In this document: positions 45,707 to 53,213 of the stretch, in pieces
Layout of the letters: the number at the start of each line of letters is the position of its first letter
Position numbering within the stretch: position 1 is the first letter of the stretch
NCBI RefSeq assembly: GCF_040182365.1
Contig: NZ_CP144460.1
Location: forward strand, 496,001 to 560,000
DNA: 64,000 nucleotides
Direction of reading: 5' to 3'
Origin: Xanthomonas sp. 10-10
GTDB lineage: Bacteria > Pseudomonadota > Gammaproteobacteria > Xanthomonadales > Xanthomonadaceae
The notes under the pieces: generated by a model
Told to the model about the DNA's origin: nothing
Database searches by the model: none
Seen by the model: the letters and a program-made list of their open reading frames with translations, nothing else
Program-made: the position numbers and the translations under genes

Positions 45707-45898
45707 GTGCGACCGTGCAGCAAGCCGTTGATGCATGGCCTTTGATCGACTGCGCGACCATCGTTAAAGCAAGCATGCCACAAGCGAATTCATCTGGCAT
45801 GCCGATGGACGCTGACTGTATGGCCACCGAAGCAACGAACAGTACCGGTTGTGGGCCAGGCCCTGCATGCGAAGTGGCAACCAACAAATCTCAGCTGC

Positions 45899-46095
45899 CT
45901 ATTCGTGGCCAGCGAGCTGATACGTTTCAGGAAAGCGCTGCCTGAATTTCGGTAGCTCGGTGTACTCAATCAGGCCAATAGCTTGCTGTCGCGACCGCGC
46001 TGTCTGACCGTCCATGCACGGCAGGAGCTGCTAGATGAAGCAGCTTGAGCGACGGCGGGTGATAACGCCAGAACAATGGCGATGATGCCTTTCAT
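45899..46095 (-). pseudogene. Frameshifted small secreted-protein cassette gene
   Basis: The start MKGIIAIVLALSPAVAQAASSSSSC is a signal peptide. The frame soon stops, but a second frame then continues QQAIGLIEYTELPKFRQRFPETYQLAGHE to a stop at 45899. The joined product would be about 65 residues. A single indel near 45990 would explain it. It lies between attC sites at 45653 and 46099. Confidence 0.5.
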
Positions 46096-46098
46096 GAT

Positions 46099-46160
46099 AG
46101 CTAGCACCTGAACTGAGCGAACCTGGGAGGCGCGTTTGACTTGAATGAATTGTCGCTAGT
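46099..46160 (-). repeat. attC site, degenerate
   Basis: AGCTAGCACCTGAACTGAGC at the left; TTGAATGAATTGTCGCTAG at the right. Confidence 0.6.
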
Positions 46161-46164
46161 TCAA

Positions 46165-46494
46165 CTAAACAAGATGGATCTTGTCTTCTGATAGTTTGTA
46201 GAAGCCCCATGGAAGAGCCAAGTAGCGCGTCCGAAAGTAGCTGACGTGCAAGTCCCGTGGAACAGCATAAGATGCAACTACCAGAAACGGAAAACTGACC
46301 TCCGAGTACACTGTTACCTCGTCGATTGGAATAGGCCCATGGAGATCGAAGCCGGAAATCCTATGCGTGAAAACATAGGCACGCATTTGCTGCTCGATAT
46401 GCGGCTGAGCGGCTTTGGCCGAAATGTATCCGCTAATGATTACCAACAGGAGTATTACGAAAACCATCCAGCTGCTTTTCTTAAAGCGCGACAT
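46165..46494 (-). CDS. Cassette gene, membrane-anchored hypothetical protein
   Basis: 109 residues: basic N-terminus, one helix (WMVFVILLLVIISGYISAKA), then a soluble part PHIEQQMRAYVFTHRISGFDLHGPIPIDEVTVYSEVSFPFLVVASYAVPRDLHVSYFRTRYLALPWGFYKL. No family recognised. Confidence 0.65.
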   Translation of the reverse strand: MSRFKKSSWMVFVILLLVIISGYISAKAAQPHIEQQMRAYVFTHRISGFDLHGPIPIDEVTVYSEVSFPFLVVASYAVPRDLHVSYFRTRYLALPWGFYKLSEDKIHLV

Positions 46495-46507
46495 TCTGTC
46501 TCCTGAG

Positions 46508-46567
46508 TGCTAGCGCCCGAATAAAGTCGCGGCACGAAGCAGCATTGAATTGAATGAATTCTTAGCC
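46508..46567 (-). repeat. attC site, degenerate
   Basis: TGCTAGC and CTTAGCC replace the usual cores; GAATGAATT kept. Confidence 0.55.
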
Positions 46568-46861
46568 CCAGCCACCAGATTGGTGGCTGATCCTGCCATT
46601 GTTGCAAACCCACACGACCAATTGAGCATCAAACGCTGGCTCGTCTGGTAGCCACATGACCGACCAGCAACTCTTCCCTGGATGGCCGGGTTCCTCATGC
46701 CAGGAGATGCTAGCAAGGTAACGCTCCGTATTTGGAATCTTATGTTCTGGGACATAGGCTTCCGCCAAGCGCAGTTCCCCGGGAAGCTCAGTGCTGGGCT
46801 TGGCCAAGGACGTCCCACTAGCGAGTAACAGTGTGCACAGCAGACAGGCGCGGTTGAGCAT
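46562..46861 (-). CDS. Cassette gene, secreted hypothetical protein
   Basis: 99 residues with a signal peptide MLNRACLLCTLLLASGTSLAKP. The mature part contains LASISWHEEPGHPGKSCWSVMWLPDEPAFDAQLVVWVCNNGRI, with two cysteines likely paired. It ends inside its attC. Confidence 0.65.
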   Translation of the reverse strand: MLNRACLLCTLLLASGTSLAKPSTELPGELRLAEAYVPEHKIPNTERYLASISWHEEPGHPGKSCWSVMWLPDEPAFDAQLVVWVCNNGRISHQSGGWG

Positions 46862-46893
46862 GGATAGAGGTCTCACGAGGATGTCTAATCTTG

Positions 46894-46953
46894 GCTTAAC
46901 GCCTGAATCAAGCCGACCCACAAAGCGGGTTCGGCCTGAATGAATTGTTAGGC
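46894..46953 (-). repeat. attC site
   Basis: GCTTAAC...GTTAGGC with inner GACCCACAAAGCGGGTTC. Confidence 0.85.
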
Positions 46954-47201
46954 CGCGCGCCGCCGCCCCGTGATCGCACCGATGCCGCCGCCAACAAGCC
47001 CGTACATTGCGGCCAAGGCTACGACGAACGTTGCAGTGTAGAGCCAGACCGACAGGGTAAGAGTGCTTGCGGCAAGGCGGCCTGGACCAATGGCCCAAGA
47101 AACGGCCCTGCCAAGCGTTGCATCAGTTCGGCAAGCAGTCCATCCCGAATTACATCCATCCTGTCGTGCTTTCCGAACCCTTTGACGAACACTAGTTGCA
47201 T
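46948..47201 (-). pseudogene. Frameshifted small membrane-protein cassette gene
   Basis: The first frame reads MQLVFVKGFGKHDRMDVIRDGLLAEL, and the last part reads SWAIGPGRLAASTLTLSVWLYTATFVVALAAMYGLVGGGIGAITGRRRAA in another frame, ending at the TAA in the attC. Both parts look like protein and the span is not a multiple of three, so one indel probably broke the gene. About 84 residues if repaired. Confidence 0.55.
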
Positions 47202-47209
47202 GATATGCG

Positions 47210-47269
47210 CCCCAACGCCTGAATTAAGCCGACCCGAAAAGCGGCTTCGGCTTGAATGAATTGTTAGGC
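47210..47269 (-). repeat. attC site
   Basis: CCCCAAC...GTTAGGC with the unusual inner GACCCGAAAAGCGGCTTC, shared only with the site at 56127. Confidence 0.85.
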
Positions 47270-47634
47270 GCGAAGGCCCGTGCGCTCGACCACAGCAGCA
47301 TGACCAAAGCGAACAGGTTGAGGCCAAGCTCTCCGCTGCTAAGCCAACCAAGCGAAACGTTGAGGTTGAATCCGAGAGTGAGCGACCATTGGAAGGTTGA
47401 AGTGAGCACGTGTACAAGTTGCACAAGAAAGAACGCAATGGCTACGTAGGCCGCCCAGCGGCGTCGCTTGAGCCAGCCGATGCCAGCAGCAATGCCAATT
47501 GCAGCAAGCGCCAGATTTGCGGCAAGGAATGCCGCAGGAAAGCCAATCTGGGAAGCAACCCAAAAAGTCCAGAGAATTCCGAGCGAGCCGTGAACCAGCA
47601 TGATCCCGGCAATGATCTTGTCTTGCATGGCCAT
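47224..47634 (-). CDS. Cassette gene, four-helix membrane protein (copy 1)
   Basis: 136 residues with helices IIAGIMLVHGSLGILWTFWVA, FLAANLALAAIGIAAGIGWL, YVAIAFFLVQLVHVLTSTF and LGLNLFALVMLLWSSARAF. The last 13 residues (NNSFKPKPLFGSA) are encoded by the attC. The protein differs from the copy at 56141 by one residue (Ser/Phe in STFQWSLTLGF). Function unknown. Confidence 0.75.
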   Translation of the reverse strand: MAMQDKIIAGIMLVHGSLGILWTFWVASQIGFPAAFLAANLALAAIGIAAGIGWLKRRRWAAYVAIAFFLVQLVHVLTSTFQWSLTLGFNLNVSLGWLSSGELGLNLFALVMLLWSSARAFAPNNSFKPKPLFGSA

Positions 47635-47653
47635 CAGTGAACGCTCCCCTCGC

Positions 47654-47713
47654 GCCTAACGCCTGAATTAAGCCGACCCGCGAAGCGGGTTCGGCTTGAA
47701 TGAATTGTTAGGC
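47654..47713 (-). repeat. attC site
   Basis: Consensus form: GCCTAAC, GACCCGCGAAGCGGGTTC, GTTAGGC. Confidence 0.92.
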
Positions 47714-48125
47714 CCCTAGCTGTGCAAGTTGAGCCTTGGCCCAGCTTACAGCGCTCTGGGTCGGTATCGACTCGCCGGCCTGAGGATCTGCAAGGGAGCT
47801 GTCCGAAACTTCACCCAGCACACTCGACGACGCCAGAGCGGAGATGAGCTCTAGAGGGCGAGAACCGATACAAAAACTGGATGGAGAAGTCGGTGCCAGG
47901 CGCCAACTCAAGCTCCAGGATGTCGGCCGGAGAGAGTGCCGACGCGTAATACTCGAAGCCCGAAATCTCGCCGTTGACTGGGCAAGGGAGGAAGCCCGAG
48001 AACGCGTCAACGTCAAAGTCAGCATCTAGCGCGACCGGAAATCCGGCCTCGACAATCGAGGAGTGCCGCGCCCCCGGTGATGGCATTCTTTCCCGCTGCA
48101 GATACACAACTAAGTCATACGACAT
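47708..48125 (-). pseudogene. Frameshifted cassette gene of a conserved small-protein family
   Basis: The frame from 48125 reads MSYDLVVYLQRERMPSPGARHSSIVEAGFPVALDADFDVDAFSGFLPCPVNGEISGFEYYASALSPADILELEL and then loses sense near 47875. A second frame resumes with LELISALASSSVLGEVSDSSLADPQAGESIPTQSAVSWAKAQLAQLGA to a stop in the attC. Together they match a family of about 138 residues often found in integrons and near toxin genes. One indel, or a sequencing error, explains it. Confidence 0.65.
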
Positions 48126-48139
48126 GAACTCTCCTAGGG

Positions 48140-48199
48140 GCCTAACACCGGAGTTAAGCCGAATCCGCGAAGCGGGTTCGGCCTAAATGATCGTTAGGT
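48140..48199 (-). repeat. attC site
   Basis: GCCTAAC...GTTAGGT with GAATCCGCGAAGCGGGTTC and a changed GCCTAAATGATC. Confidence 0.88.
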
Positions 48200-48733
48200 C
48201 TCGTTAGCGGTCTTGCGCCAGGAGCGCTTTTCAATCTTTCGGACATTAGGTGCCTTCGCCAACGTAGGCAAGTACTCACCTAGGTGGAACAGCTCCCGGT
48301 CCGCCAGATCACCGAAGAAGGGCCTTACTCTGACGAGGTTCCCGTAGTGTTTGGCTAGTTTGGCGGGAGTGTCATCCACCATCAATATCTGTTCAAGCTG
48401 GTAACCCTTGCGCTTGACCTTGCCAAGATTCTTTGTCCACTCATAGTCGTGCTGCTCTGGATAGAAGCGCATCGTGCAGCGCTCTCGCGACCATACAAAC
48501 TTGAGGTCGTTGCTGGGTGGGAAGATGGCTGCGACAACCGGGTCGGCGTAAAGACGGGTAGAAGATGTCCATACCGCCAGATCAAAATGTGAGCTCACCG
48601 TAGACAGGAACGAGTCCAGTCCAGGGCGCCTGTAAACGGCGTACGGCCCAACCTCAAAGTCGGGGTCGCGGTCCAGGCAAGCCTCGGTTGCATGGACGAG
48701 TGTCTCGTCGAGATCTAAAATTAGTAGTGTCAT
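48194..48733 (-). CDS. Cassette gene, FCP1/NIF-like HAD phosphatase
   Basis: 179 residues. The HAD motif 1 is LLILDLDETLVHA (DxDxT), followed by YAVYRRPGLDSFLSTVSSHFDLAVWTSSTRLYADPVVAAIF, and motif 3/4 as MVDDTPAKLAKHYGNLVRV. This is the eukaryote-like CTD-phosphatase (NLI-interacting factor) branch. It may remove phosphate from a protein or small molecule. One of the few cassettes here with a clear enzymatic fold. Confidence 0.88.
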   Translation of the reverse strand: MTLLILDLDETLVHATEACLDRDPDFEVGPYAVYRRPGLDSFLSTVSSHFDLAVWTSSTRLYADPVVAAIFPPSNDLKFVWSRERCTMRFYPEQHDYEWTKNLGKVKRKGYQLEQILMVDDTPAKLAKHYGNLVRVRPFFGDLADRELFHLGEYLPTLAKAPNVRKIEKRSWRKTANET

Positions 48734-48749
48734 GCAATGCTGGGTGTGG

Positions 48750-48810
48750 GCCCTAACGCCTGAGTTAAGCCGCGCCGCGAAGCGGCGTCGGCTTGGACGA
48801 ATTGTTAGGT
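48750..48810 (-). repeat. attC site
   Basis: CCCTAAC...GTTAGGT, with CGCGCCGCGAAGCGGCGTC and GGCTTGGACGAATT. Confidence 0.88.
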
Positions 48811-49274
48811 TGGAGCTGAGGTGCCCGGGAACCGCGGAGGCGAAGCACCTCTTCCCTGTCCTGGAGCGGTCGCATAAAGACCCCGGGTTTGATGCCTTGA
48901 AAATCCGGTCCCTTCAGAAGGATCAACCGTTGCTCGGACTCTTGGGCGTGGCCAGCCTGGATTTGGCCAAGGCTGTAATGGAGGTGGGAAGCCAGTAGCA
49001 CGTAGAGGACCGGCGGGACCTTCGAGGCATTTGTGGCAATAACCTCGTCGACAGCGATGCGCAGCCTGACCTGATTATTGAGTCCGGGGCCAGTTCGCGC
49101 CTCCGGATTGCGGACTTGCCTACCGGAGCCGCTAATCATGTCTACTCCCGTCACGCGGCCGACCAGCACGTGGTCCGCACTCGTTGCCATCTCTTCTAGC
49201 GTGGCTTCAAATGGAAATCCTGCCAGGGCAATAGCTGGTAGAAGAGCAAGAACGATTAGCAGGATGCAACGCAT
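48765..49274 (-). CDS. Cassette gene, secreted hypothetical protein
   Basis: 169 residues. Signal peptide MRCILLIVLALLPAIALAGFPFEA; GGAG precedes the ATG at 49274 by six bases, so I prefer it to the TTG at 49286. The mature part has ATSADHVLVGRVTGVDMISG, RIAVDEVIATN and SEQRLILLKGPDFQGIKPG. The tail NNSSKPTPLRGAA comes from the attC. Resembles small secreted proteins that bind or protect, unnamed. Confidence 0.7.
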   Translation of the reverse strand: MRCILLIVLALLPAIALAGFPFEATLEEMATSADHVLVGRVTGVDMISGSGRQVRNPEARTGPGLNNQVRLRIAVDEVIATNASKVPPVLYVLLASHLHYSLGQIQAGHAQESEQRLILLKGPDFQGIKPGVFMRPLQDREEVLRLRGSRAPQLQPNNSSKPTPLRGAA

Positions 49275-49285
49275 GTTTTTCTCCA

Positions 49286-49345
49286 ACCTAACACCTGAGT
49301 TAAGCCGATCCGGGAAACGGCTTCGGATTGAATGAATTGTTAGGC
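49286..49345 (-). repeat. attC site
   Basis: ACCTAAC...GTTAGGC, inner GATCCGGGAAACGGCTTCGG. Confidence 0.88.
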
Positions 49346-49630
49346 CGCATCCTCTTGATACGTCCCGTCAGAGTGCTTTAGCCAGCCGGATCTGTAGATG
49401 CCGGTGTCAAGATCAAAGATGCTCTCAAATTCCTGAATCCAGTCTCCAGACTCGTCGAACAAGTAGCCACGAACTCGCTCCAAGCGCAAGTCTTGAACGC
49501 CAGCGTCGGAATCCCAGACATGCTCACCGTCCCAGTAGTCACTCAACGGCATTTGAGCCGAGTAGACACACTGCCCTTCGGGGCTGTATCCGATCAGAAT
49601 GGCACAGTCTTTAAGTACTCGATGATGCAT
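49340..49630 (-). CDS. Cassette gene, acidic hypothetical protein
   Basis: 96 residues: MHHRVLKDCAILIGYSPEGQCVYSAQMPLSDYWDGEHVWDSDAGVQDLRLERVRGYLFDESGDWIQEFESIFDLDTGIYRSGWLKHSDGTYQ. Very acidic, no membrane segment. Small acidic folds of this kind are often immunity or inhibitor proteins, but that is only a suggestion. Confidence 0.7.
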   Translation of the reverse strand: MHHRVLKDCAILIGYSPEGQCVYSAQMPLSDYWDGEHVWDSDAGVQDLRLERVRGYLFDESGDWIQEFESIFDLDTGIYRSGWLKHSDGTYQEDAA

Positions 49631-49636
49631 CGTACA

Positions 49637-49696
49637 GCCTAACGACTGAATTAAGCCGAGTTGCAAAGCAACTTCGGCTTGAATGAAATGTTAGGC
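49637..49696 (-). repeat. attC site
   Basis: GCCTAAC...GTTAGGC with GAGTTGCAAAGCAACTTC. Confidence 0.9.
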
Positions 49697-49977
49697 AGTG
49701 AAGGGCCGCGAAGGTTGGATGGCCCAACCATGCCCTCCAGCACTGCCTCCTAAACCAAGTGTGCCACAGCTTGCGGGGTGGAGCTTGCCCAGCGATGCGG
49801 CGGCGCGTGATGCCACCGAAGCCAAATGTAACGAGCACAGCGCGGGTACGACGTGCCAAGGTGAAGAACTGAACTTATTGAAACCCACAACGGTGATGAC
49901 CGCCGCCCGGAGCCTACTGCATGCACCACTGCGAACTCACCGAAGCAGCAACCACCAACGCATTTTTCTCCAACACT
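49697..49977. other. ORF-less cassette, copy A
   Basis: 281 bases between attC sites, about 80% alike to 54838-55115. No frame stays open over the whole cassette on either strand with a start codon. On the minus strand VGGCCFGEF...VGSGRRSSPLWV is conserved with the other copy but shifts frame afterwards. It is either a decayed gene or a cassette that never encoded protein. Confidence 0.6.
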
Positions 49978-50037
49978 GCCAAACGCCTTAATTAAGCCGC
50001 GCCGCGAAGCGGCGTCAGCTTGAATGAATTGTAAGGC
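49978..50037 (-). repeat. attC site, core mutated
   Basis: GCCAAAC at the left and GTAAGGC at the right; inner CGCGCCGCGAAGCGGCGTC intact. Confidence 0.8.
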
Positions 50038-50044
50038 CACGCCC

Positions 50045-50515
50045 TCACCGCTTGCTGAGCATGCGGGCGAAGTAGCTCTTACCCCAGTACGCTGCGAGGC
50101 GACGCGTACTGAGAAAGAGTTCCTCTGTGGCCTCTGGGTTATCCCGCTCGATGTCGGACCAGACGGACCTCGACGCAACGAAGATCGAGTAGCTGTCTCC
50201 ATCAAGCGGACGAAATTGCCGCGCCTCGTTCTCGGATTGTATCGCGTGATTGATGCTGAACAGAAGATTTTCTTGCATCGCTTTTGATGAAAGTGGAGCA
50301 GTAACTGGCGACTTGTCTCGCACAAGCAGCTCGCAACTTGAAGTGGTTACGGACCCTATGGTGAGGTATCCATCCGGGAGGAAGGCAGCGATGGCAGCAA
50401 CAATATCGGCAGGCCCATCTCGCCAGTCAATAACGGCACAGTTCTCCGCGCCGCCGAACAGAGCAATGGCCTCTTCGTCGCCTTCTAGCACACGGTGGAG
50501 AAGTGGTTGGTTCAT
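50045..50515 (-). CDS. Cassette gene, DUF2947-like hypothetical protein
   Basis: 156 residues from MNQPLLHRVLEGDEEAIALFGGAENCAVIDWRDGPADIVAAIAAFLPDGYLTIGSVTTSSCELLV...FRPLDGDSYSIFVASRSVWSDIERDNPEATEELFLSTRRLAAYWGKSYF. The family name is unsure. It is soluble. Similar proteins occur in integrons and genomic islands. Confidence 0.6.
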   Translation of the reverse strand: MNQPLLHRVLEGDEEAIALFGGAENCAVIDWRDGPADIVAAIAAFLPDGYLTIGSVTTSSCELLVRDKSPVTAPLSSKAMQENLLFSINHAIQSENEARQFRPLDGDSYSIFVASRSVWSDIERDNPEATEELFLSTRRLAAYWGKSYFARMLSKR

Positions 50516-50524
50516 GCGTGCGCG

Positions 50525-50584
50525 GCCTAACGCCTGAGTTAAGCCGCGCCGCGAAGCGGTGTCGGCTTGGACCAATTGGTAGCC
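50525..50584 (-). repeat. attC site
   Basis: GCCTAAC at the left, GGTAGCC at the right; inner GCGAAGCGGTGTC. Confidence 0.85.
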
Positions 50585-50590
50585 CGCGAC

Positions 50591-50989
50591 CTAGGCCGGC
50601 ACATGTTGCGCCCACTGGCGGACGATGTGCTGCACCTGGGCAACCCGCGTTGCAACCGAGCCGGGTCCCGGGAAACTGATACAAGCGCGGTCCGGCCCCA
50701 GCCATTGCAACAGACTTTCGGGATCCGCAATCGAGTTGCGTGCGATAGAGGTCTTCTTGACGCCGAGGTGCAGGACGAGCTGAAGCGGAACCTTGCCGTT
50801 CAGGCGCATGGTCGCGAAGTGCTCGCCGGTATAGAAGCTCGGGGCGTTCCACTTAATCTCTTCCCCGATGCCGTCGACTGACGCCAGGATCGCGAAGCGC
50901 AAAGTTTCGACGTCCTCCCGCAGCGGCGAAGCAAGGCCTGCGATGTAATCGGCGACGGAAGCTGCGGAAGGAGACTTGCGACTACCCAT
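50591..50989 (-). CDS. Cassette gene, DUF1801 protein
   Basis: 132 residues starting MGSRKSPSAASVADYIAGLASPLREDVETLRFAILASVDGIGEEIKWNAPSFYTGEHFATMRLNGKVPLQLVLHLGVKK...WLGPDRACISF. The motif EEIKWNAPSF is the family hallmark. Function unknown, but the family is frequent in mobile DNA. Confidence 0.85.
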   Translation of the reverse strand: MGSRKSPSAASVADYIAGLASPLREDVETLRFAILASVDGIGEEIKWNAPSFYTGEHFATMRLNGKVPLQLVLHLGVKKTSIARNSIADPESLLQWLGPDRACISFPGPGSVATRVAQVQHIVRQWAQHVPA

Positions 50990-51004
50990 AGCGGCTCCTA
51001 AGCG

Positions 51005-51064
51005 GGCTAACACCTGAGTTAAGCCGACCCGCGAAGCGGGTCCGGCTTGAATGAATTGTTAGGC
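51005..51064 (-). repeat. attC site
   Basis: GGCTAAC...GTTAGGC with GACCCGCGAAGCGGGTCC. Confidence 0.9.
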
Positions 51065-51339
51065 ATCTGCCCGAGAGAACTGAGTTGCTCCTCCAGCCAT
51101 GCCACGAACTCCTGCTCTGAGAGGGGATTGGGACAATGACCCCACTCGTTCCAGCGGCGATCGACCATAGTGGACCAGGCGCCAGCGACCTGAGCAAGCG
51201 CGGGGTGACCACCCCAGAATTTTGTGGCTGTGGCGAGCTCACTGACGCGACCATTGAGCTCCTGGATCGAACAAGTCCCTGCGAAGTAGCGTCGAGCGGC
51301 TTCAATCATCTGGCGGAACTCTCCGATCTCAGTGGCCAT
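51019..51339 (-). CDS. Cassette gene, small helical hypothetical protein
   Basis: 106 residues, of which the last 13 (NNSFKPDPLRGSA) lie in the attC. The body MATEIGEFRQMIEAARRYFAGTCSIQELNGRVSELATATKFWGGHPALAQVAGAWSTMVDRRWNEWGHCPNPLSEQEFVAWLEEQLSSL is mainly helical. The layout resembles CdiI-type immunity proteins, from weak memory. Confidence 0.65.
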   Translation of the reverse strand: MATEIGEFRQMIEAARRYFAGTCSIQELNGRVSELATATKFWGGHPALAQVAGAWSTMVDRRWNEWGHCPNPLSEQEFVAWLEEQLSSLGQMPNNSFKPDPLRGSA

Positions 51340-51349
51340 AGTGCTGATG

Positions 51350-51456
51350 CCTTAACGCCTGAGTAAGCCGGACCGCTTTGCGGCCTTGGGCAAGTGAAAC
51401 TTGCAAGAACTTGCACGAGGCCGCGAAGCGGGCTCGGCTTGAACGAATTGTTAGCC
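51350..51456 (-). repeat. Long attC site (107 bases)
   Basis: Cores CCTTAAC and GTTAGCC enclose about 45 extra bases between the stem arms, including CAAGTGAAACTTGCAAGAACTTGCAC, which can form its own hairpin. Confidence 0.8.
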
Positions 51457-52203
51457 CTCTGGCTTTGAGCTAAGTGGTATTTGACTTGGATCGTCATGCC
51501 TGACGATGCGAATGTGCAGGGCGTGGAAGGCGGAGTTCCCTCCAACACCACCACGTATTTGTTGCCTCTCGCGAGCAGCGTACACGCGGAGGCCGGCGTC
51601 GTTGAGGTAGGACATGCTCTCCGCAAGTGACTTCTGAGCGTTGATCAGCTCGTAGGGCTCATGAAGTCCGAGATCGACCCAGTCTGTCAGGTTCTGCAAA
51701 AAACCACCTACACAATCTAGCGCTTCCTCTGATAGATCTTCTGGGTAGTCATCGTAGCGGCCGTGACAGTCTGAGGATAAATCTATTAGTGTTTTGGAAG
51801 ATGTGACCAAAGCTAGGTGCGTTGGAATCTCTTGCTTGATCCGAACGATTCGCACTGGTTCCGGCTGATCTCGCTGATCTAGCCGCTCTCTGACCCATTT
51901 CTCATGATTGTCTTTCAGTTGCCGCAGGGTCTCTGCAGTAAACGTTTCGTATTGATCATCAACAAGTTTGTGATGTACACGGCAAAGCAATAGGAGATTG
52001 CTTTGGTTGTCAATGGCCTCCGCGGCAATGGTCGGGTCGTGGCGTGGGCCGCTTTTGGCACCTGAGATGATGTGGCACTCATCCCCGACAACTGACTCAG
52101 AGTCAACGTCCGAGGCGTTTATCACTAGGCGCGTCTTGCAGAATGCACAAAGACTTCCAGAGCGGCCCCAAAGCACTTTTCTGGTCTTATCCGTGATGCT
52201 CAT
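51451..52203 (-). CDS. Cassette gene, HNH endonuclease-domain protein
   Basis: 250 residues. The N-terminal HNH module: LWGRSGSLCAFCKTRLV (CxxC), ECHIISGAKSGPRHDP (the catalytic ECHI), NQSNLLLLCRVHHKLVD (CxxHH). The remainder (about 110-250) is a soluble domain of unknown role, with DCHGRYDDYPEDLSEEALDCVGGFLQNLTDW. Proteins with this layout are candidates for nucleic-acid defence or for toxin action. It is the largest cassette product here. Confidence 0.85.
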   Translation of the reverse strand: MSITDKTRKVLWGRSGSLCAFCKTRLVINASDVDSESVVGDECHIISGAKSGPRHDPTIAAEAIDNQSNLLLLCRVHHKLVDDQYETFTAETLRQLKDNHEKWVRERLDQRDQPEPVRIVRIKQEIPTHLALVTSSKTLIDLSSDCHGRYDDYPEDLSEEALDCVGGFLQNLTDWVDLGLHEPYELINAQKSLAESMSYLNDAGLRVYAARERQQIRGGVGGNSAFHALHIRIVRHDDPSQIPLSSKPEG

Positions 52204-52209
52204 ACAGAG

Positions 52210-52269
52210 GGCTAACGCCTGAATTAAGCCGACCCGCGAAGCGGGTTCGGCTTGAATGAATTGTTAGGC
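52210..52269 (-). repeat. attC site
   Basis: GGCTAAC...GTTAGGC, consensus centre. Confidence 0.92.
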
Positions 52270-52536
52270 CTCAACCCAGATCTCGGAATCCGAGAGAGAC
52301 GCTAAAGTGCCAAGCTGATCTCCCACGAGAATACCAAGCTGGGTGGCATCGCTGAAGCATCTAGTGAACGACTCGACGCCGAGGGCTATGAGGCTGTGAC
52401 GCTCACCATTTGATAGAGCCAGCACAAAGGTCTGACCAACAAGCAGCTGGGCATCCGAATCCTCGCTGCGTCCAACGATGACCTTACCTCTCCCCGGCAC
52501 GTCAAAGCTGTCATGAACGGTCAGAAGTTTTCTCAT
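52264..52536 (-). CDS. Cassette gene, hypothetical protein
   Basis: 90 residues: MRKLLTVHDSFDVPGRGKVIVGRSEDSDAQLLVGQTFVLALSNGERHSLIALGVESFTRCFSDATQLGILVGDQLGTL. The pattern (beta-rich, VGDQLG near the end) resembles small beta-barrel proteins of the elongation-factor-like type, whose role is unknown. Confidence 0.65.
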   Translation of the reverse strand: MRKLLTVHDSFDVPGRGKVIVGRSEDSDAQLLVGQTFVLALSNGERHSLIALGVESFTRCFSDATQLGILVGDQLGTLASLSDSEIWVEA

Positions 52537-52539
52537 GAG

Positions 52540-52599
52540 GCCTAGCACTTGAATTAAGCCGAGTTGCGAAGCAACTTCGGCTTGAATGAATTGTTAGCC
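52540..52599 (-). repeat. attC site
   Basis: GCCTAGC at the left, GTTAGCC at the right, GAGTTGCGAAGCAACTTC within. Confidence 0.88.
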
Positions 52600-53145
52600 G
52601 CCGTCCCGTGAGAAGATAGCTACATCGCTGGATGTAGCAACAACGAGACTGTTGCCGGTGTAGGAGAAGCCACACGCCCTTAACTCCAACTCAGCGCCAA
52701 TCTTGTGGAATGCTGTCGGTTTGTCATAGAGCGAACCGTACAGAAAAGAGAATGGCTCAAGCAGCAGAATATCTTGGACCGGCCAGTCAAGCGTTACCAA
52801 TTCCATGGACCAGCCATCTTGGGTAGAGATAGGAAGCCCGCCGCCAAGGAGGCCGGATACACGGACAGTTTTCCCTTGGAGCGGGCCGATGCCGTCTGCC
52901 TCAAGAAACTGCTCATTCTCGTAGTATTCGTCATAGTCCCGCGCGACTTTCTCGCCGGAGCGGCAGTCAATGATTCCACGCCCTGCGCTAGAAACGACGA
53001 GCAAGAGCTCCGAACTACGGTCAAACCCGATTGAGCGAAGGCCTCCGACGGCAATGACCGCTACCCGGCGCCAGGGTGAGGGAGGTACCACCGTTTTCAG
53101 GGCGCGCAGTTGCTTTTTAAGTGGGTCTAGGTGATTGGTCTGCAT
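52594..53145 (-). CDS. Cassette gene, conserved hypothetical protein
   Basis: 183 residues: MQTNHLDPLKKQLRALKTVVPPSPWRRVAVIAVGGLRSIGFDRSSELLLVVSSAGRGIIDCRSGEKVARDYDEYYENEQFLEADGIGPLQGKTVRVSGLLGGGLPISTQDGWSMELVTL...IYGSL-like end. The central DYDEYYENEQFLEADGIGPL and GGGLP blocks are characteristic of a widespread but unnamed beta-rich family. Its members are often near polymorphic toxins, so an immunity role is conceivable. Confidence 0.7.
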   Translation of the reverse strand: MQTNHLDPLKKQLRALKTVVPPSPWRRVAVIAVGGLRSIGFDRSSELLLVVSSAGRGIIDCRSGEKVARDYDEYYENEQFLEADGIGPLQGKTVRVSGLLGGGLPISTQDGWSMELVTLDWPVQDILLLEPFSFLYGSLYDKPTAFHKIGAELELRACGFSYTGNSLVVATSSDVAIFSRDGG

Positions 53146-53148
53146 CGC

Positions 53149-53208
53149 GGCTAACGCCTGAATTAAGCCGACCCGCGAAGCAGGTTCGGCTTGAATGAAT
53201 TGTTAGGC
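53149..53208 (-). repeat. attC site
   Basis: GGCTAAC...GTTAGGC, with GACCCGCGAAGCAGGTTC. Confidence 0.9.
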
Positions 53209-53213
53209 CTAGC

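Noticed and set aside
45715..45945. Plus-strand ORF inside the distal cassettes
   Set aside because: No RBS and orientation against nearly all cassettes; the minus strand carries a signal peptide and a decayed gene instead.
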